From positions 8,601,513 to 8,665,512 of the forward strand of contig NC_030853.1 of the NCBI RefSeq assembly GCF_000208745.1: a stretch of DNA of 64,000 bases. The letters are read 5' to 3'. The notes under the pieces are model-generated. The model did not search any database. It was not told where the DNA came from and saw only the letters and a list, made by a program, of their open reading frames with translations. Shown in pieces: positions 1 to 12,611 of this stretch. Origin of the DNA: Theobroma cacao (lineage: Eukaryota; Streptophyta; Magnoliopsida; Malvales; Malvaceae). The position numbers and the translations under genes were made by a program. The first letter of the stretch is position 1. Each line of letters starts with the position of its first letter.

Positions 1-639
1 CGCCTTGAACATGATGGCCAGCTATGGGATAAGGATGAAAGGTCAATGGAAGCTTTGACCGAGCTTAATGGAAAAATTACCATTTTGCCCTTCAAGGTTC
101 TCATCTTTTCAATTTAGTTCTCCTAACCCTCTTTTAATTCCAATTTCTTTCTATTTTTCTTCCTTAACACTTGTACTAATAAAATATCAAGTTTATACTT
201 CGACGCGGTATCACCATAATATTTAAATATGTACTTACCCGCTTGTGCTCTATTTAAGAAAGGCACGCTGGTCCCACGAGCACCGTTTTCCTTCAAAATT
301 CTTTCTTATTTCTTCTCGCCCACTTGGATAGGCATATACTCCTCCTTCGTTACTAATTTCAAAAATTATTAAAATATTATTTTATTCTAAAATTTTTCAC
401 CTGTCTCTTTGGCACCTAAAATGTCTTATTATGCCCCATTTCACTTCCGAATCATTTTTTTTATCTAGCTAATTCATCCTCAATAAAAATATTATTATTC
501 AATTGTTATTTCCTTGCGTGCGAGATATATTATTCCAGACTATTCCTTTCACCCTTTATCACTTTTAAACATTCTAATTAACCTCGATTGGCATATGATA
601 AACTTTATTAGCCACCATATTGAAGTACGGGGTATTACA
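1..639 (-). mobile_element. Partial LTR of the ACCCCGTAC family, cut by the window edge
   Basis: Read on the minus strand the LTR begins at 639 with TGTAATACCCCGTACTTC, the same start as the solo LTRs at 18,759 and 49,756. It has the usual family interior, with AT-rich blocks around 360-500 and a line similar to 8,520-9,012. The other end lies left of the window, so I cannot say whether it is solo or part of a full element. The five bases after it (640-644, GTCTA) would be its TSD. No coding sequence is visible. Confidence 0.8.
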
Positions 640-977
640 GTCTAATGCAGTCTGTCATGCCCATAAGATTAATAATTCACTTGTCTATTACAACGCTCGT
701 CTCTACAGTTGCAACTTCAGAAGGAATCTTACTAAGGTTACCCCCAAATGCCACTTTGATAACTACGTTCAGAATTCAAGTTGGTACACCTTTTCCATCA
801 ATCTTCCAATAAGTTAGTGCCTTCCTCATATTAGACATATGTCCTTGTGTCAACTCTGGCACTCCAGCAAACCAAAATCATTTCAGTGCAGCATCAACAC
901 AAAACACCCTTCATAACATAACTTCAAACATCCAATTCACTACCAGAGGTCTAAGTCATAACCTACCTAACCATCTA
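640..977 (-). mobile_element. Internal fragment of the element whose LTR is 11,002-17,470 (distal piece)
   Basis: This stretch lies between the LTR ending at 639 and the solo LTR starting at 978. Removing that solo LTR and one copy of its ATCTA duplication joins it to 10,676-11,001, which follows the primer binding site of a minus-strand element. It is therefore probably 5' leader or early gag of that element. No gag motif is recognisable. Confidence 0.6.
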
Positions 978-3900
978 TGTAACAACCTTTTTCCTCAATC
1001 GTTACTGATGCTCGAGTCTCACGAGCAAGCTTGCCAAGTCTCGAGTAAGCCTCCACAATTATCCATTTAATAAACCATAACATGTCTCTTGGAAATCTCA
1101 TAAGCATCACAATTTCATTTAATGGCAAATATTCTCTTAATACATTATGTTTCATCATCTTATTAATATATGTTTACAATGTCCACAATTGTTTACTTCC
1201 AAAACAAAATATACTATAAATGACCCAACCTCTAACAGCGGAGCGACTTGAAATAGGTACTAGGAGATGCCTTTACCTACATTGTAGTGGACCATAATAT
1301 GCTGATGAAAAGCATGCTAGCTGATCACTTATCTGAAAAATGAGAATATTAAGGACAGTTTCACAGACTCAGTGATCATCGGCTTAGTGAGCAGAGCAAA
1401 GATGGGAAACAAGCCAAGGATAGAAAATTTTAATATTAAAAGTGTATGAATATATATAAACCATTTAAAATCAAATGGAACATTTATGCCTCACAGATAT
1501 ACTAAAGAATTGTGATGCAAAGTAACCATTTCAAGTAATATATTAAAATCAGTGTAGTTAAAAAATTTTTACCGTAAAATCAAGCAATGTTGATGCTTAT
1601 ACACAAGCATATAAACAAACTCATACTCGAGGTATTAAACACAAAACAATTGTATAAATAAGGGAGTTGCGAAAAAATTGATATTTCTCACCGTGCAAAA
1701 GAATACGTATTTGAAAACCCAAAGAGATATCACTCTCGAGTAGGTAATCATAGATAATCAACCCGTGGACCTTCTTCCATGTAATAACATCTGAGAGGCT
1801 CCCCTTCATTGAATTCCCATAGCCATGGCAGTCTTGATGATGTTGGCTGACATAGGAGAAATCACGTGGTCGCAACCACGTATATCAACTCGTGGCCTAG
1901 CCACGTATACAACTTGTGGCCTTGCAACATATATAGCACAGACCATGGCCTAGCCACGTTTTATAGCCCGTCGATGACCCAAAAGTTCTCTAGCTAGAGC
2001 TCACTTGTGCACAAGGGTCACACTATCCCGATGTGACATTTAGCCTATTCTCGAATCTCCAATTTGACAAAAACTTTTGTATCCAAATTGGGTTCTCAAA
2101 AGTTTATTTTAAATCCATTTCGAAACAAATCACGATAACATTATAAATCCATTTGAAAGAATTCATGATGTAAAACCTTTGCATGAGGTTTCAATATTAA
2201 ATCAAAGCATCGTGAACATAAAACTTATTCATGAATGAACATCACAAAAACAAGTAATGCACATTTCAACATAAACCATGGTAAAGAGCTTATTCCCCGA
2301 TTGCTAAAACCCTTTGCATATATAGCTTATATATTATATATAAAGCTAATTCAAAAATCATGGCATTCAGAATCACCTATCAATTTTACTAGCTCATGCT
2401 TTTCACAATAACAGTGTCTAAATCTTTTCACAAATGGGTATTTAAATCACCTATCATTTTCTAGCAACTCATGCTTTCCACAATGACATTGAATAAATCA
2501 TTGACAAGTTACTATCTTATAACATTATATAGTATGGAATCTTTTAAAATAAACACCCCTTACTCACTTTTTTTGGTGGGATATTACTTCACCTATTTAA
2601 ACTCTTTGTTTTCTTAATCGATCAATATCACTCGTCGTTAAACCGTTATCCGTCTTGATTTACATGAACGGCAATAATCCTTTACTTGTCAATTTCCTAG
2701 CAACAATTAAATTCAAAATACTAAGCAACTTTACAATTTATTCATCCCACACTTGCTGCCCACATATAGATTTATGCTTTTATATCCTATTTTTTATTCC
2801 CCTTCTTATTCAAGAAGTAACCATTAACCAAATGGTTCAATTCATGCTATAACCATCATTCTTTCACAATTCTTTTGCACATATATCTATAGGTAGCAAC
2901 TTTACCAAGAATTCTCGAGTCTTTACATGCATAATTTTCTATCATTTACTTTCTTCAAAACATTACATTCACACAACATCAAATCTCATAACTAGTGTAA
3001 GCATTCTTCTTAACTGTACCCAAGATAGCACAATCAATTTACATTGCATGCTTACCTTTAGAATGGCTGGGATCTTTCATGCACTCCAACATTTCTCCAA
3101 AGCCCTTTCCTTTTATACCTCAATTTCCACCATTCAACAATGGTTTGGTAACATGCATGCAACTATTCTCCTTCGAACCTTATAGATCTTTACTGCCACA
3201 CACATTTTCCCACAATTACTAACTCATTTCCTTAAGAATCTATAACCAAAAATCAAAGTTCCACTTACCATAACTTGGTTGAACCCGTGGATCATTCACA
3301 CTTTCTTCCTTGCGGTTTTTAGTCTTTTTCCTTGATATTTCTTAGCTACCATGAGATCTAACCCATATCTCGCAACAAAGGATGAATTTCTATAAATAAT
3401 GAAGCTCTATGGCAAGAGGATAATGTGAAATAGGCTCACGGGTGAACTAAAATCTCATAAAATCGAGCCCTCACTTAGTTTTCCTTTTCTTTCTTCTCGA
3501 GTGGAAGTAGCACAAAGCTATTTTATCTTTATTTCTCTTCCAAATAGGGTGGATCTTAAGTGGATCTCTCAAGGCAAAAGTCTTGAAATGGCTTACATTT
3601 CCCATTTTCTCATCCCTGGGCGAATTGCCCAAGGTCACTACCTTTTTCTCCTTTTTTTTTTATCACATGCCATGCCATGCAAATTCCTTTTACCAATAGC
3701 CATTGCCATCACATGAACCAATAAGGCTTCATGCATTTTTCCACTCTTGAATCCTATTTGGCCTCCCTCAAAACCAATAGGATTTCATGCAACTAAATTA
3801 TTCTTTCTTTTTCCTTTGTGTGGGTAGATATCACAAGGCAAAAAGCCTTGAAATCATACTTTTTCACTTAAATGGGCAAATTCTCCCAAGTTCCTCCATC

Positions 3901-5300
3901 AACTCAAATTTCTTTATTTTATTTTCTTTCCATCAAATGTTATGATTATACCTTTTTCTTTTCAAGTCATATTATCAATCTTACTTTGTTTACCATGGGC
4001 TATCTTTGCCAAACCATGGTTTTCTTTCAATTTAATACTCTTTATTCTGTTTCTCTTTGTCATCTTTCACATGATGGATGTTACGACCCAAATCCCGAGC
4101 CATGATCGGTGCGAGGGCTCAATGGACATAGCCCACTAAGCCCAAGCAAGCCTAGCTATATTATCCTGCTCATTATTCCATCAAATTACTAAAGTCACAT
4201 TTCATAATTTAGAATCCAGTTAATGCTATTCATTCCCAACTTATAGTGGCATTACCAACTAATATACATGTGTTGTCTAAACATATGTCTTAATAATTTA
4301 CATTGAGTCTGTCTATACACAACAAAAGAGTACTCGACTTCCAGCGGAGAGACTCAGACAAATGTACAGCTACTGAATGCTGAGACACCTACCAAAGGTC
4401 AAATATACGAAGACACTTCAACCTAGTTACCAGCTACCTCGTGATCTGAAAACATGAAGTTGAAAACGTTGAGTATAAACCTAATGAGTGAACAAGGAAG
4501 GGAACAAGCAACAGTAAGGAAGGATTTAAAAATCATGATACACTTATTTCAAAACAATGCAATTTAATTTATTGCTTATCAAAACCCCTCAGGAAAACCC
4601 CAATCGATTAAATCACTTAATGTAAAGGGTCCATGCTCAACAAAAGATTTGAAGAATGAAAACTTTAATAACTTTCATGCAATTCAAGTCAAGTAGACGA
4701 CGGGTCCTCGCTGCAGTGGAAAGGCATTCTCGCTGTAGGGACATTTGACTTAAATTATCAACTAGTCGAGGGTTTCTTAGCTGGTCGAGAGTTTCTCACC
4801 AAACCCCTCATTTTAAACTTAATTTGTTTATTCCTTAATGTTGGAAGTCCATGCTCAACTATGGTACCAAAGAAGTGGAAAATAGCGCAGCAATCGATCA
4901 AGATACTAAGCGAAACAGAAAGTTTTTTGCTGCAGCGAGATTCAAGCCACAAAACACAAACTTTCTCGCTGCAGAGAGAACCAGGTCTGGTGAAACCCTC
5001 GAAAACCCAAGAGTTTCTCACTGCAGCGAGAATGAATCTCACTACAATGAGAAACAGGGCACCAGTAAAAATTTCCCATTTCTTCAAGAAAAAGCCACCC
5101 TGTTCACATGAAAAATGCAACATGAAACACATATATATTCCCAAAGCTTAACATGTCAAATTTCACATGCATTTCAACCATATACATATTCATGAACTTT
5201 CCATGACACACATATCTATATATGTATATATATATATATATATATATCCATCATCATGCACACTCTCCGATCGTCATCAGCTCATGTGCACTCCCCACTA

Positions 5301-5450
5301 GCACATGGCTGGGTCAGCATCGGCTAATGCGCACTCCTACTTGCACATAGCCAGGTCATCATCGGCTTATGCGCACTCTTATTCGCACATGGCCGGGTCA
5401 TCATTGACGTATGTGCACTCCTACTCGCACATAGCTGGGTCCACATCAAC
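5301..5450. repeat. 42-bp minisatellite inside an LTR, about 3.5 units
   Basis: Units beginning GCACATGGCTGGGTCA start at 5,301, 5,343, 5,385 and 5,427, an exact 42-bp spacing. Since 42 is a multiple of 3, all frames show a periodic 14-residue pseudo-peptide, which explains the overlapping ORFs here. Confidence 0.9.
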
Positions 5451-5889
5451 ATACGAAAAAAACACCCAATGCATATTATACATATCATCGTATTGTGATA
5501 ACACATAAACCATTTATATAGTACATTTTCACAAGATAAAAACACTTCATCAAAGGCTTGTTCCCAAGGTACATTTTTAAAGAGAAGCTAGATAAAATCT
5601 TTCAAATGTTTGTACAATTACATTCACATTCCCAAAACAAATTTTGAAATGCAAGTCCACTCACCCGTATTATTTGAGCCATTATCCGATCCTAACTTCC
5701 CTAATTGTCCAAATGGGATGATGGGGCTTCGTTGGAACCTATCATCACATTAGCATCACCAATTTGTTAATTCACATATTTATAAAGTCTAAAGCTTTCT
5801 CTTAGCTAGCTTCCAATTGCCATTTAAATGGCTATTTATTTTCACTACCCTAATCACTCTAAAACGAGTGGATAACCTCAACTACAAAC

Positions 5890-7054
5890 TGTCATAGCCC
5901 AATTTTCGAGCTATGATCGGAGCAAGGGCCCAATGGGCGCAACCCACCAAGCCCAAGCAAGCCTACTTACATGATCTTATACATTAATCCATATTCCTTT
6001 AGAATCCGAAATTTGTAATACTAAATTACAATTCCTTTGAAAACAATTCATAAAGCCCAGTCATGCATTCATAATGGCATCATTAACCATTACATAGATA
6101 TATAGAATAACAAATGAACCTTAATGTTTCACAACAAATATCCATATACACATAATTAGACCTCGACCGTCAGCGGAGTGACTCTAGGCACGATTGATAA
6201 CACTTAGTGGCACGTTAAACCTACCGAGCAATGTATAGGGAGGAGCACCTCGTCCTAGGATCCAATCACCTTTAACTCAAAAAACCTAAAACATGAATTT
6301 TTTTAAAAAATGTGAGTACAAACTCAGTGAGTGAACATAGAAAGGGAACAAGCAACGTTAAGGAAGGATTATAAATCATGATACACATCTTTGAAAATAA
6401 TGCAATTTAGTTTAGCTCTTACGAAAACCCCTCATGTAAACCCCAAATGAGTACATCACTTGATAAAAAGTGTCCATGCTCAACAAAGGATTTGAAGAGT
6501 GAAAACTTTAATAGCATTTGTGCAATTCAAGTCAAGTAAACGATGGGTCCTCGCTGCAACGGAAAGGTATTCTCGCTGTAGCGAGATTCTAACCAGCATT
6601 ACCCCTCCAAATCCGAGAGTTTCTCACTGCAACGAGAAACAGAGCACCATGAAAAAGTTTCTTTTCTTCCAAGAAAAAGCCATCTTGCTAAAATGACAAA
6701 AAAATCAACATGAAACGCATAATAATTCCCAAAGTTCAACATGCAAGATTCACATGTGCAACACCATATACCATACTCATGAACTTTCTATAACACACAT
6801 ATCTATATATGTATATATATATATATATATATATCCATCACCATACACACCCTCCCATCATCATCAGCTCATATGCACTCCCACTAGCACATGGCTGGGT
6901 CAACATCGGCTTATGCGCACTCCTACTCGCACATAGCTGGGTCAGCATCGACTTATGTGCACTCCCCCTCGCACATAGTCAGGTCAGCATCGGCTTATGC
7001 ACACTCCTACTCGCACATAGTCGGGTCAATATCATTACACAACATTATTTGTAT

Positions 7055-7106
<52 letters not shown>

Positions 7107-9012
7107 CAACACAGTATAGGAGCACATAAGTCCGTCCTATTATACATTTCACATTTTCACAACATCAAAATATGTTATCAAAGGCTTGTTCCCAAGGCAC
7201 ACGTTTTTAAAGACAAGTTGGAATAAATCATTCAATATTTCATACCAATACAATTATGTCTCCCAAAACGATTTTGAAATGCAAGTTCACTCACCTTACG
7301 ATAGTAGGATAGTACATCGCTATTTGATCGAAGGTGTCTCTGATTATTTTCATTGGCCGGTTGCTTGATGTTTACTCCGGCACGCCACCACAGTACTCTA
7401 ACCTTATCTTTTCACTTCCTAACAATAATACGAACTCAATATATTTAATTATATACATATACGGGCAGCACTTTAATCAATTAATCCTTACTCAAATTTA
7501 TATTTTTCATCCTATCATGAAACCATCTTCAATTAACTCACATATTAATACACTTTTTACTAACATTACTTATATCCAACGCTTACGAAATTCCTTAAAT
7601 TATATCACTGGCAACTTAATTATGATGTCACGTGTCTACTTCAACCTTTCTAAATAATTTCCACTCAAATCCATCTTATATTTCCACACATAATCCACAT
7701 ATATGGCAGCAACAATCATTCTCACTTTCACTTGATTATTTTCTAGTTTACACGCATCGTTATCTATCTAACTTTCAATACTTTGTTTCTCAATCCTCAA
7801 TCCACAATATTCCTTTTTCGTTTCTTTCAAACAACATGCCATACAATCTTAATAATTTTCAACTAGCTTAGGCAAATAGATCCTTTCAACAACCGTAATT
7901 CCTCACAATATTCAACTAACCGTAGGCTTTAAAACATAGTGTTAAGCTTACCATTTTCTTTTTCCACTTTGAGTCCTTCATGTACCCTTGGGTTTATTGG
8001 CTTACATGTTACCAATTTTTCTCCAATCAAGCCAATCTTTGCTGTCACAAGACATTTCTCTAAGTCACTAACTCAATTTCAAAGACTACTCAAGCCAAAA
8101 ACAAGAATTCTTACCGTTCCTTGCTTGAATCACCAAAACCAAGCTTTTTCTTCCTTTCTCTCTTTTTCTTTCTTCTCCTCCTAGGGTTTAGATGTGCTGG
8201 AAATTGGGGTTAAAGGCTGTAAATTTAGTGCTCAAGAAGTTTGGAGAAGAAAGGAAAAGAAAACATGGAAAAGAAAGTGAAGAAAACTTGATTTCATGGT
8301 GGATAAAGAGAAAATGGCATGGAAGCTTCAAGAATGGCGCGGAACATGGAGGAGAAGAAGAAAAAATCCTGCTAGAGGAGATAAGAATGATTTTGGGCTG
8401 AAAAAAATCAGAGTCAAAGCTTCCTTCTATTATCGTTTTGCCTTTTTTGATTCTTTCCATTTTAATTTAGTCCTCCCAACACTCATTTAACTCCAACTTC
8501 CTTCTATTATCTTCTCCTACACATGTACAAACAAAGTATGAAGTTTGTACTCCAACACAGTGTCCCCGTAATATTTAAAATATTTATTTACCTACGCTAT
8601 CTTTACTTAATAAAGACAAGCGACCCCAATAACGTCATTTTTTCTCTAAAATTTCCTCATTCTTCTTCTCCCCCACTTAGATTGACCATATACTCCTCCT
8701 TCATGGAAAATTCTGTCACTAAATAAAATATTAATATTTTAATATTATTTTATTCTAAAAATTTCTTCTTGTCTCCTTTTGTCTCCTTAGTACCCAAAAT
8801 ACCTTATGATGCCTCAATTCACTTCCGAATCACTTTTTATCTAGTAAATTCTTCTCTGATAAAATATTATTATTTTGTTATTATTTCCTCGCATGTGGAA
8901 TATTTTATTCCAATTGTTCTTTTCATCTTTCATCACTTTTAAACATTATAATTAACATCAATTGGCATCTAATAAGCTTTATTAGTCACCACATCAAGTA
9001 CAGGGTATTACA
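5890..9012 (-). mobile_element. Solo LTR 3,123 bp, ACCCCGTAC family, TSD CAAAC
   Basis: Plus-strand ends are TGTCATAGCCC at 5,890 and GGGTATTACA at 9,012. CAAAC flanks both sides (5,885-5,889 and 9,013-9,017). Read on minus it starts TGTAATACCCTG and ends GGGCTATGACA. It is the innermost layer of the left-hand nest. It holds an AT tract near 6,812, a 42-bp minisatellite (6,887-7,030) and a compound CA/AT microsatellite (7,055-7,106). No coding sequence. Confidence 0.93.
6887..7106. repeat. 42-bp minisatellite followed by compound (CA)n(AT)n microsatellite
   Basis: Four units related to those at 5,301 start at 6,887, 6,929, 6,971 and 7,013. A run of CA dinucleotides at 7,055-7,080 passes directly into AT dinucleotides at 7,081-7,106. 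All of it lies within solo LTR 5,890-9,012. Confidence 0.9.
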
Positions 9013-10675
9013 CAAACATTCTCAATTCCCTAAAATATCTACCAGCACATGTTATCCATAATTTTCACAATTAAAATAAATCATACTTATAGGTATATAT
9101 TTATGAAAATTTTTAAAATTGACACCCCCTACTCACCTTGGTAGCTTGAAACTTTGAAATTCTTTCCAATAAATTTTCCAAGCTATTATGATAGCTAGAG
9201 TGAGAAAGTATGAAAGTGGGATTTTTCAAGGGTTTTAAAGTGAGAGAGTGAAAGAGCACAAGGATTTCATGAAAAGGTGCACCGAGGCATGAAAATTGGA
9301 GCTAGAGAAATAAAGTTATGGAAGCTAGAAGAGGACTCTCATGGAGGATGAAGAAATGTGAGAGGGAAAAGGGAAGAAGAAGAAGAAAAGCTGCTGGAGA
9401 ATGAGGAAGCTGTTGGAAGAAAGATATTTATAGCTCATACTTATCAAACTCCCCTTGAAATTACAAAAATGCCCTTTAGCAAGTTAACTTGTTGTTCTCC
9501 AATCCTTTGTGTAATTGTTTTTATTTTTTTGACACTGGGTCAAGGTCCACAATGATCTAAACTACTAGGGTTTACGAAAACTTAAAATTTTGACTTGGGG
9601 TGCAAAATGACCATTTTGCCCCTATTATGAAAATTATCGAAACTTCTAGTTTTCTTCGTGTTTTCATCATTACACATTATTTATTCGGTCTTATGCCTAT
9701 TTAAACCTTAAAATATCATAAAACCTTCTTCTAGGAGCTTTTTAGAGGAAATAACGAAACTACCCCTAGCCCATATTATTGCGTCTATGCGTAGTTATGA
9801 GCCTATAAGGGTTGAGGTCTCACAATGGAGGTCCCACATGTCCCCCACTAAGCTATATCCTTTTTACATGCAATCATTTGCATGTAATAATAACTTCACA
9901 TGCAAATTTCATTATGCTATACAATCTCATTTGTAGTTCATTTTACTTGCATTGCACATGGGTCCTCCAACTTTTTCTTATTTACCATTTGACCATCCAA
10001 ACTTTTCATCCTTTATAAATTGATCCTTTAACTTTTGATAATTACAACTTCACCCCTTCACTCCTTCACTTTCCATTATTTGCAATTCCACCCTTCAACA
10101 TCTTACTCTTTTCGATTAGGCCCTCCCATCATTCTTTTAATTTCAATTCTCTTCTATTTTTCTTCCTTTGCATTTGTCCAAGTAAAATGTCAAACTCAAG
10201 CTCCATCAAGATGTCACTATAATATTTAAATATATACTTACTTTTTCTCACTTAATTTAATAAAAGAATGCGAACCCCACTAAAGCTTCCTTTCTTTGAA
10301 ATTTTTCTTACTTCCACTCCCCCACTTAGACAAATTGTACAAATCACACGTTCTTCATGTAATATAACCAATTTGACAATGGTATTATATTAATATTATT
10401 TTATCCAACAATTATTATTTTATTTCAAAATTTTCCTCTAGCCTTCTAAGGCTCCAAAACATCTTACTTTGCCCTGGTTTAGCTTTATAGCACCTTTTAA
10501 CTCCATAACTTTGACCTCAATAAAATATTAATATTTTATTATTATTTTATCACATATGAAATATTTTATTTAAAAATATTCCTTTCACCCTTCAACACTC
10601 TTAAACACTTTAATTAACCTCAATTGGTATCCAATAAGCTATATTAGCTACCATACCAAAGTACGGGGTGTTATA

Positions 10676-11001
10676 ATCTAGCTCTAATGGACTTAATATT
10701 CTCATCTCACCCATCAAGACCAAATGTTGTAAAAACACATTTCCTTATAAGCATATTACCCCAAAATCCTTTTAACAGTGGCTCGTCCCTCGGGGTAGCA
10801 TCCTCACTTGAACTAGAGTAACAGTAGTCAAATTCAAAGGTAAGCTGGTTTACTAAAAACTTGGGAGTTCGTGTAACCTTTCGCTCATAGTTTGTGCCAC
10901 ACTCACAAACCATGAACAAGAATCGACACCAATCTTGACACTTAGCTGACACACATAGAATGACCTAGGACACTCTAACCTAGGTGCACTAATACCAACT
11001 T
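10676..11001 (-). mobile_element. Internal fragment next to the PBS of the 11,002-17,470 element
   Basis: Reading leftward on the minus strand, the LTR ends GTCGTGACA at 11,002 and is followed by AAGTTGGTATTAGTGC. This parallels the gypsy element at 39,981, where GTGACAAAGTTGGTATCAGAGCC is the LTR end plus a tRNA-Met-type PBS. An 81-residue minus ORF at 10,707-10,952 is rich in charged and aromatic residues but I do not recognise it. It may be leader or early gag. The piece continues at 640-977 beyond the solo LTR. Confidence 0.65.
10986..11001 (-). other. Degraded primer binding site
   Basis: On the minus strand the 16 bases after the LTR end contain TTGGTATTAGTGC, compared with the intact TTGGTATCAGAGCC at 39,990-40,003. 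This matches the 3' end of initiator tRNA-Met except for a few changes. It marks 11,002-17,470 as a 5' LTR. Confidence 0.65.
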
Positions 11002-12611
11002 TGTCACGACCCAAACCTGAGGGTCAGTGACTGATACACGAGCCTAGTTGGCAAGCCAACTAATCCCAAGCAAGCCTTAGAGTTCAAATCACATAACACA
11101 TAGCCAAGGGATTAAATAGTCAACTATTCATAATATAATAGATTTTCCCTGGCTCGCAATCTATACAACGTTCATAAGGCCATACATTGGCCATCAAATC
11201 GGGTTTGTACATAACAACCCTTATACAATTCAAATGGCACGTCGTGCCTGACATATTTTACAAACTAATCAAACTAGAAAGGCGGAAGGCCCAACTAGAT
11301 TCAGCGAAGTGACATGTTGGGAAGGAGACCTATCGGATGCTAATTATGTGTTTGTTCAATTGACGACACTTGCCACGTAACCCAATAGCTTTTTTTATCT
11401 ACACATAATACAACAGAAGGGTGAGTCATCTAATACTTAGTGAAAGGATGCTATCATAGCATAATATTTTACATATAAAATATATTTAGGCCTATCTAGC
11501 CATAATACAATCATATTCAAAAATCTCCGGCTCCAAAGTGCGAGGATCATCCTAGTATCCTACATATACAGCTCATTATATTAAACCTTGCCAGATTACA
11601 TCTCAACAACGTGTCATATCCACAATTTCTAAGTTTTGTGCCCTCACATCAAATCATATCAATTCAAAGCTAACCCTTAGAGCCCTTATCATCAAACTAG
11701 GCTTCACAACCACACTTTAGTTGCCGAGCCCAACCTCAAATCTCATTTACATATAATTTGCTTATGTCAAGTTTTTCAACAAAAATCATTCAAAGTGGTC
11801 ACCACATATTCATATTTCAAATCAAATCACGCCATCCTCGATTTTTGTTATCATAGTCAACCAAAATCAAAGGAGTGCTCTTGCCCTGGACATAGCCAAA
11901 TCATGCTGGATGGCCAACCGACGAAGAATGAAATCATGCTCAAGGCAAATTACTGGCAGAGAATCAAATCATGCACATGTTGAAGCAATGGGTGGAGAAC
12001 AAATCATGCACGACATTTGGAACAATTGGCAGAGAATCATATCATCGACCAGAGTAATCTCCCGATATCAGCATCACTTGGAGCAATCTCAACAAAAGCA
12101 CTATAAGCGGGAAAATAGGCAGGATTAGTGCCATCATCCCTTTTTACCACCATCCCTACAAGCACACAAGGTCACAAGGAGTGGGACTCCACTCCACTTT
12201 AAGTTAAATCTACAAATTTGTGTTTCATCCCTCGGATGGAACACAAATCTACAAATATCGCCATCGTGCTTGTGACATTCCATAAGTCCACATCAAATCA
12301 TATTCAAATTTAATGAGCATTAGTCATCTTTAAGCTCGGTATAATTCTAAGTGCTTTCAAATTTATAAGGCATCATCAAACAAAACATAATCAATCTTTA
12401 GGCCCTCATGTCGTTAACCCCATTTGGATATTCATCATATTTAATTCTATCAATCATGGCTTAACAGTCTTATGCATATCCTCAAATCAACCACAATTAT
12501 GTGGGCATTCATGCATAGATCATATCCAAAAGTATTCATGGCCCTTCAACCTCACATAGTGAATATCACCCAATCACTATGCCATTAACCCAAATACATA
12601 TCGAGTCATAT

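Larger units (their letters stand above)
4079..9824 (-). mobile_element. Solo LTR (about 2.6 kb without insert), TGTGAGACCTCAACC subtype, TSD ATGGA
   Basis: Minus-strand start at 9,824 is TGTGAGACCTCAACC, the same as the solo LTR starting at 56,593 and close to the LTRs of the gypsy element at 37,376. The end at 4,079 is RC of TGTTACGACCC. ATGGA flanks both sides (4,074-4,078 and 9,825-9,829). It is interrupted by solo LTR 5,890-9,012. It contains an AT microsatellite at 5,225-5,249, a 42-bp minisatellite at 5,301-5,450 and TTCTCGCTGCAG palindromic modules near 4,930-5,045. Confidence 0.92.
978..10675 (-). mobile_element. Solo LTR (about 3.95 kb without insert), ACCCCGTAC family, TSD ATCTA
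   Basis: The minus-strand start is at 10,675 (TATAACACCCCGTACTTTGG, with TGTAA decayed to TATAA) and the end is at 978 (RC of TGTAACAACC). ATCTA flanks both sides exactly (973-977 and 10,676-10,680), so it is one insertion. It is interrupted by solo LTR 4,079-9,824, leaving 978-4,078 and 9,830-10,675. No PBS, PPT or coding sequence remains, as expected after recombination between the two LTRs of an element. It carries the family motif GCGGAGCGACTT near 1,238. ORFs inside are short and unsupported. Confidence 0.9.

Noticed and set aside
4758..5151. Overlapping ORFs on both strands (up to 128 aa)
   Set aside because: They lie inside a solo LTR with palindromic modules, which keep frames open on both strands. 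No motif, and no support from other LTR copies.
5301..5450. Regular repeats with spacers as a CRISPR-like array
   Set aside because: Units are contiguous 42-bp tandem repeats without variable spacers, and the DNA is plant nuclear.
5305..5545. Serine/histidine-rich repeat ORFs
   Set aside because: They are translations of the 42-bp minisatellite, whose period is divisible by three. The same artefact occurs at 6,809-7,226 and 54,389-54,815.
8188..8490. Lys/Glu-rich ORFs possibly a host exon
   Set aside because: Located inside solo LTR 5,890-9,012, purine-rich low-complexity DNA, with overlapping open frames on both strands and no splice context.
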